A stretch of DNA of 64,000 nucleotides from Ooceraea biroi (taxonomy: Eukaryota > Arthropoda > Insecta > Hymenoptera > Formicidae), in assembly GCF_003672135.1 (NCBI RefSeq), contig NC_039515.1, positions 10,788,001-10,852,000 of the forward strand, in the 5' to 3' direction. Made by a program: the position numbers and the translations under genes. Positions 60,001 through 64,000 of the stretch are shown in pieces (within the stretch, counting starts at the first letter, position 1; each line of letters starts with the position of its first letter). The notes beneath the pieces are model-generated. The model ran no database searches, was not told the DNA's origin, and saw only the letters and a program-made list of their open reading frames with translations.

Positions 60001-63000
60001 CGTCGCTCTTGCTCTTGCCGCGCTCGATCTCTTGGATGATCTTCATTTTCTGCTTGATCGTGAACGCGAGCCGCTTTCGACCCTGCGTTGGTGATGGGTT
60101 TCAGGGATGCCCAATATATAATCGATCGCGTTAATCGGGAGGACTGTTCTAAGCGCGACCGGTCGCTTCGTCATCGAAGCAGGCAGGGTCCGAATCGGGA
60201 CGATACGCGGAGATCACGCGAGTGTCGGTCATCGCACGCGCTGGTGCTTGGTAAATTTGAGTTGCAAATGAACCATACAATGTGCGAGAATTAAATTACA
60301 TAAAAGTGAAATTCCCCTTTTTGCATACGAGATACGTGACGGACGAGATATAATTTGCGCGAATGTAGAAAAATATCGTCGGCAAATTAATTTCGCAGTC
60401 ACGTTATTTTTATTATTATTATTATTATTAACATCGCTTTTAGAGTGCTCGGGATGATTCTGTGAACTCCGCGTACCGCCTTTAGAGATACTAAAATGCG
60501 TATAATTCCGATAAAGCCAATTTCAGATACTATAAGCACATAAAAGCCACTTGAAAAAGAAAAAGAGAACCACGCGACAAATTAAATTAATGTAAAATAA
60601 TTTTCCGACTAAAAAAAAGGGAAAGGAATCTCTGTTAATGTTCAACGCAATGTATAAATAATAGCAACACAACGACACACATAACAAAATGATCACGTTC
60701 TCTCAATTACATCGATATCGCACTAAGTTGCGTCACAATCTTAATCAGTCTTCGTCTAAACGAAGTATGCATCGATAATGGTAATGCACATCCGTCGCCG
60801 TGTTCTCTCTACGTTTCAGAAAAGGACATCGATTAGGGATCGGTTATACACGATCTGGGCATCCCTATTTCGCGTATTCCACTACATGTGAATCCACGTG
60901 TAGCTACAGTGTACTACACACTATTGTGTCGTCTGACGTTTCCTTCTATTCCTTCAAATTGCACGGGTTGTGTGTGTGATGTTCGGGCTAGTGATGTGCA
61001 GTGCGTGTGGATGTGGATGTGGAATGCGTGTGTGAATGCGGGGAAACAGATGAACGAACGAGTGACAGTGATTGAGGAGGATAAGGGTGGTAATCTGGCT
61101 TGCGTGAAGGATTCCGATGGGGTAGTTTGGAGGACTATCACAATGGATGGACTTTTGAAATTTCTACAATCGCGCGCCTCTACTTCGCCGAAGTTTTTCC
61201 CTTGCGCAGAAAAATTCCCAAAATAACGTCAATCAAGTTCCACATGGAGCAAAGACTCTAATACGAGTGTGCGTCACTTTTAAGTACGTTGAAAATTAAA
61301 ATCGAATCACTTCTCCTGAAATCGATTACCACTCTCGATTACGTCGTGCGGGAAATATTTCTGGGCAAAGATATTTTTCATTTTTCCATTAACAAGTTCA
61401 CCTTCTTTTCGGATGAAGAAAAATCATAATTTCTGGCCGAAAGACGAAATATTCGGATGTTGCACTTTGAACGCTAAATGCCTTTTTGTACGTCACGTAA
61501 ACTTTCCGTGATGTTTCCGTCAGGAACGATTTTTAGCGAAATGCAATTACTTATCGTGATTATTCGCAATGGAGAGCAGATAAAAGTGATAGCAAGCAAA
61601 ACACATCAATGGCGTTTCTGTTTACAACGCACATAAAAGCATCAGTAGTAGCATCGATCGAGAATATACGGAATTTCTGTTTCAAAACAGAGATCTCGGT
61701 ATATATAAAATAACGAATATCGCACGAAGAATTTTGCAATACAGACTAATATTGGCGCCCATATTAATTTATTCGCGATTCTCGCGTCCATGTTCAAACA
61801 ATAATTAAAAATTCTGTTTGTATGTATTTTTAGCGTACGCTAAAACAAAATATAGCCCCGACCATAAAAGAAATAAAATTTCTCCTCCTCTTATCGAACA
61901 ATGATGGCGAATATTCAGATTGAAACAATTATTTTGTATTTTACTCCTTTTCTTTTTATGACGCAGCTGCGTTCGTTTAATTATTACAAAAAAAAGAAGA
62001 AACGTAGCCGAAACAACCACGCTCAGTTCCAAAAGCAACTCTGTTACCACTGTCGAAACGTTTTCACTAAACGGAGCTAACAATAATTTGGTAAAAATAA
62101 AAAGGGGGTACAAATCAAATAGAGAGTAGAGGGGAGGACATGCTGGGTTCTCTCCTGTCACTATCGCTAGCGGTTGTTGGTTGGCTATGGGTGTTTTGTG
62201 TGTCCTGGGACATTGGGGTTGTAAGAGGATCGTTGGACGTATATATAGTATATAAGAGAGTTTCTCTATACAAGAATATTCATTAAAAAAGGTCATATAA
62301 TATGTATATATATATAGACAGATGTATATATATACGGAGATAATATATATATGTATATATATATAAATACGGCACACACAGAGAGCATGCGACACGCACG
62401 ACAGGTGGACAAAATACAAAAAAACGTAGGTATCCCAAGTAGAATAAGAGAACAGTTTTTTGTGTGAATGAAACAACGAGATCGAGACAAACGTGAAGGA
62501 AACTCGGCATGGTAAGGCTCGACTTACCTCGAGCAGCTGTTGGTTCCTGATCTCCCGTTCCCGTCTCACGGCTTCCTGCCGCTCCGTTTTCTCCTGCTCC
62601 TTAATAAGCCTACAATGAACGTATCATTAGCCTCGCGCCATCTCATTAATCGTTAATCAAAAGGCCGTTTATAAATTCCGCGAGCGGACCTCGAGTTCTG
62701 AATCAACGCAGTAAGCTACTCCGGCGACGTCCGCCGATTCGACAGTTTACCGTTACGCGCACGCAATGATCTTACGCGGAGATAAATGCACGTTAATCAA
62801 ACACCGATGTGTTGCAACCAACCGGGACACCGGATTAAGTAATAAAACCCACATGTTTTATCATAGCGAGCGAATGAATAACTGCGCTCGTAACGGCGAG
62901 ATTAGCGCTTCAATGAGCTCCATGATTTATTTGACTATTATCGACAGTCATTAACTTGCTATTTCGCGAAGTGATCGATACCGCGCGATAACTTAGGCGC

Positions 63001-63963
63001 ATTGATCGGCACTTTCTCTATCCGTTGAACCGGCATCGGTAATCGCTACTTCCCAGCGACACTTGGGCTCGGGTACTTGGCTCCGCGCGGTAACAATAAA
63101 CCGATATGAATAATCGAGCGCCTCACCTAGCTTGTTCCTTGTGCCGCTGCGCCTCCTCCTTCGCGAGTTTCTTCGCGTAAGCCAATTTGTCCCTTTCATA
63201 CTGATTGTTCGTGCGCGCGTCCCTGAAGCCACTGGCCGCTCGGAGCTCCTCCAGCCTTCTCGCCACCTCGTGGGCGGGCAGTCTGACGAAGTCGGTCTCC
63301 GCCAGGCCCATCGTCGGCTGCAAGAATTCTCCGACCAGCGGCCGCGACGAGAACGAGAAGTTGGCGGTCGTTAACTCGGCCGGATTCTGATGTTCCAGAA
63401 ACTGAAATCGAGAAGCGAACACGTCGCGCTGCCGTGAGAAAAAGCCTCGCTCCGAGGGGGGATCTGACCTACTCTAGACTCTCGTTATCGCGATTCCAGG
63501 GTAAATTACGCTAATTCCTTATGACGACATCAGATACCGCGCGAGAGCAACGACGGACAGTTTGATAAAGTAGTTGGAAACTTTCAGCGCGACTTGACGC
63601 GAATCACTTTTGATAACGCGCTCGTCTAACCGTCACCGGTTGTAATAGGTTACAACGAACCTTCACTAGATCAGGACTGCTCCTAAAAGTTTTCCCGCAG
63701 GGGCTGTAATACGACACCTCGCCTTTTATCACTCCCGTCTTTCCGAGTCCCTTGATAACCGTTTCACGTTTCCAGCCACGCTCCAGCGGCATCTGGAGGT
63801 CTCTCTCGCTGGGCCTGAGCTTTCTCCTCTTCGCGCTGGGTATGCCCTCGGCGTTGTCGTCGTCGGTGTCGCTGACGACGTCGGTGTTGCTGCCGCTCTC
63901 GCTGGTCACGTCCATATTGCTCTCCTCGCCCGAGGCCTCCAGTAATTTGTTCTTCATTTTCTC
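44341..63963 (-). CDS. tou: toutatis/BAZ2 homolog, chromatin-remodelling subunit (5' end beyond the window)
   Basis: In known members (BAZ2A/TIP5, BAZ2B, Drosophila Toutatis) this large nuclear subunit partners an ISWI-type ATPase. Nineteen core exons: 63963-63661, 63401-63127, 62609-62528, 55251-55186, 55044-55000, 53627-53574, 52236-52038, 51906-51787, 51710-51137, 50158-49939, 49849-49096, 49018-48755, 48607-48109, 47836-47602, 46458-46337, 46258-46117, 46021-45891, 45042-44758 and 44521-44341. All phases agree; 4551 nt encode 1516 residues plus stop. Order along the visible part: MBD/TAM about 58-135, coiled coil about 170-340, DDT about 342-405, WHIM blocks about 500-575, 685-715 and 988-1017, two PHD fingers about 1231-1330, bromodomain about 1400-1500. 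An optional extra exon (60082-59471) adds 204 residues after position 220. The first exon seen starts with an acceptor, so the N-terminus is missing. Confidence 0.93.
44669..44690. repeat. Poly(T)/poly(A) tract in a toutatis intron
   Basis: This is an uninterrupted run of T on the plus strand in the last intron. On the minus, coding strand it is poly(A), so it is not the pyrimidine tract of the nearby acceptor. Confidence 0.8.
45435..45586. mobile_element. Short MITE with CAGGGTGT ends in a toutatis intron
   Basis: CAGGGTGTCCCG at the left is mirrored by ACACCCTG at the right, with about 152 bp between outer ends. The termini match the ends of the larger elements at 589-1158 and 20207-20967, so it may be mobilised by the same transposase. 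The target duplication is not clear. Confidence 0.5.
45891..47836 (-). CDS. tou: toutatis homolog, tandem PHD-finger exons
   Basis: Exons 47836-47602 (ending YMLESSIAWDKSIMKA), 46458-46337, 46258-46117 and 46021-45891. PHD1 is CQFCHSGDNEDKLLLCDGCD, then GYHTYCFRPKMENIPEGDWY and CHEC, a full C4HC3 set. PHD2 is CLVCGKRAGKNLVLCELCP, then AYHTDCHNPVMPK joined across an intron to MPRGKWYCSNC. BAZ2 PHD fingers read unmodified histone H3 tails. The open frame that runs past MPK into VSNEVWYLA is intron, because GTAAGT follows AAA. Confidence 0.9.
48109..50158 (-). CDS. tou: toutatis homolog, acidic linker and WHIM2/WHIM3 exons
   Basis: Exons 50158-49939, 49849-49096, 49018-48755 and 48607-48109. 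They begin with RQLHGRKVRM and an acidic tract, then FGQDRNWRRYWELACSGGIF (WHIM2-like). A long Asp/Glu/Lys-rich low-complexity linker and a proline-rich stretch follow, then DLRHGWWRITDIDTFQELLE (WHIM3-like). The end, RQRLLSLEAAIERRYLKPPL, is shared by BAZ2 proteins just before the PHD region. Confidence 0.88.
50262..51121. mobile_element. Nested-palindrome transposon, copy 2, in a toutatis intron
   Basis: This 860-bp copy closely matches 17661-18515, including the TTTCTGAGGGTGTGAT end and the central palindrome (about 50,555-50,805), where it has a small TGTTTC duplication. It fills most of the intron between exons 51710-51137 and 50158-49939, and its right end is about 16 bp from the splice donor. 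Confidence 0.78.
51137..52236 (-). CDS. tou: toutatis homolog, DDT and WHIM1 exons
   Basis: Exons 52236-52038, 51906-51787 and 51710-51137. The helical ERERRRHHMTLVRALE leads to MELTDHRPLPELKRI, GLKLSGQAFADIVMVFEFL and NFGETLGF, a DDT domain. Then come SLKSLQLALLND and KPFLALNPTHKAQMLAFLCN with QLRKERFVLDTKIRK, the WHIM1 helix block. In ISWI complexes the DDT-WHIM region contacts the ATPase and linker DNA; that role is taken from the family. Confidence 0.9.
53574..55251 (-). CDS. tou: toutatis homolog, coiled-coil microexons
   Basis: Three small phase 0-0 exons, 55251-55186 (66 bp), 55044-55000 (45 bp) and 53627-53574 (54 bp), encode ARKKRQEEVEKIRLEEQQR, ERELKRQQAVMLKEQ and MFMQELTKQREMYYTVEL. 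Together with exon 62609-62528 and the next exon they make the long charged helix between the MBD and DDT domains of BAZ2 proteins. Each can be skipped or kept without a frameshift. They are too short for open-frame scans and were placed by splice sites and family continuity. Confidence 0.82.
55252..59470. other. Toutatis intron, about 4.2 kb
   Basis: It lies between the helix-turn-helix exon and the first coiled-coil microexon. It contains GA-rich runs near 56,640 and 59,155, AT-rich repeats near 57,140-57,220 and one possible MITE (58007-58208). No further exon is recognised. Confidence 0.5.
58007..58208. mobile_element. Possible TTAA-flanked MITE in a toutatis intron
   Basis: TTAA (58003-58006) followed by GTAGGCGCA is mirrored by TGCGCCTAT followed by TTAA (58209-58212). 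It has about 200 bp and no coding capacity. The inverted ends are short, so chance is not excluded. Confidence 0.4.
59471..60082 (-). CDS. Symmetric 612-bp exon with a CENP-B/pipsqueak-type helix-turn-helix, in the toutatis homolog
   Basis: Acceptor AACGCAG precedes 60082 and donor GAG then GTAAGA follows 59471; the 204 codons are phase 0 at both ends. It opens with GRKRLAFTIKQKMKIIQEIE, RGKSKSDVARELGLASSTVA and TIWKNRESIAES, an intact CENPB_N/HTH_psq DNA-binding domain of the kind found in CENP-B, pogo/Tigger transposases and Jerky-like proteins. A run of about 20 prolines and Ser/Thr-rich sequence follow. An in-frame TGA lies 7 codons above the acceptor with no ATG between, so the segment must be spliced from upstream. 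Its end, SQELLE, mimics the preceding core exon end NQQLLE. Use as a cassette or alternative exon of this gene is inference from strand, phase and position. Confidence 0.65.
59631..59699. repeat. (GGC)n-rich tract encoding polyproline
   Basis: This GGC/GGT triplet tract reads on the minus strand as about 20 consecutive prolines within the helix-turn-helix exon. It is prone to slippage and assembly error; length may vary between individuals. Confidence 0.85.
60083..62527. other. Toutatis intron, about 2.4 kb
   Basis: It contains a TTA/ATT microsatellite near 60,408-60,430 and TA-rich runs near 62,300-62,360. A plus-strand open frame at 60888-61226 has no recognisable domain. No exon is called. 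Confidence 0.5.
63127..63963 (-). CDS. tou: toutatis homolog, MBD/TAM-domain exons
   Basis: Exons 63963-63661 and 63401-63127. After an acidic Ser/Asp tract and a basic KRRKLRPSERD, the segment PLERGWKRETVIKGLGKTGV, YYSPCGKTFRSSPDLVK, then FLEHQNPAELTTANFSFSSRP matches the TAM/MBD fold of BAZ2 proteins, which binds RNA or DNA in TIP5 and does not require methyl-CpG there. The donor after DLVK is GTTCGT, which is weak, but the joined product is continuous with the family. Confidence 0.9.
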
Positions 63964-64000
63964 CTGCAAAGATCTCTATATAGGGAGAATGGTTTTAGTG

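Noticed and set aside
59450..60094. A 214-codon plus-strand Arg/Gly-rich open frame
   Set aside because: It is the antisense shadow of the helix-turn-helix and polyproline exon, created by GC-rich triplet repeats.
60888..61226. A plus-strand 112-codon open frame in a toutatis intron
   Set aside because: Cys/Trp-rich but without a recognised domain, signal peptide or splice partners; antisense to a host intron.
61805..62527. A long minus-strand open frame continuing beyond the exon NQQLLE
   Set aside because: GAG is followed by GTAAGT at 62527, and the continuation is hydrophobic AT-rich sequence, so it is intron read-through.

Overview
This is a nuclear window from an insect, probably a hymenopteran and most likely an ant. 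The evidence is split genes with canonical GT-AG introns, insect chromatin and lipid genes, mariner elements, TTAGG-type repeats, and a short-LTR element resembling the TRIMs reported from harvester ants. The species call is inference. No bacterial-style operons, rRNA or tRNA genes or CRISPR arrays were seen.

Layout. Positions 1 to about 25,000 are gene-poor and mobile-element-rich. They hold an inverted-repeat element (589-1158), two tandem TRIM arrays with perfect 4-bp target duplications (1742-3451 and 5368-7632), several foldback elements, a 1.3-kb mariner (13698-14995), a deleted DUF4817-type transposon (20207-20967) and a deleted PIF/Harbinger element (23379-24134). GC-rich stretches near 9,900-11,300 and 18,700-19,700 may be promoters or first exons, but no protein is recognisable there.

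From about 25,000 to the end, three split genes lie head to tail on the minus strand. (1) A STARD3/Start1 homolog (32543-25076, 10 exons, 480 aa) has a MENTAL membrane domain, a likely phospho-FFAT motif and a START sterol-binding domain. (2) An NADK2 homolog (39409-35790, 6 exons, 416 aa) is a predicted mitochondrial NAD kinase. (3) A toutatis/BAZ2 homolog (from beyond the right edge to 44341, 19 core exons, at least 1516 aa) carries MBD/TAM, coiled coil, DDT, WHIM, two PHD fingers and a bromodomain. All exon phases in the three models agree and each total divides by three. One NADK2 junction was chosen partly for phase.

The main candidate for something undescribed is a 612-bp, phase 0-0 exon (60082-59471) inside the toutatis homolog. 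It encodes an intact CENP-B/pipsqueak-type helix-turn-helix followed by a polyproline and Ser/Thr-rich linker. Including or skipping it keeps the frame, so the locus could make two remodeller subunits that differ by a sequence-specific DNA-binding domain. The TRIM arrays, with 4 and 5 LTRs and a 36-bp minisatellite inside each internal domain, are the second strong observation. The three genes share no evident pathway (chromatin remodelling, mitochondrial NADP supply, endosomal sterol transfer).
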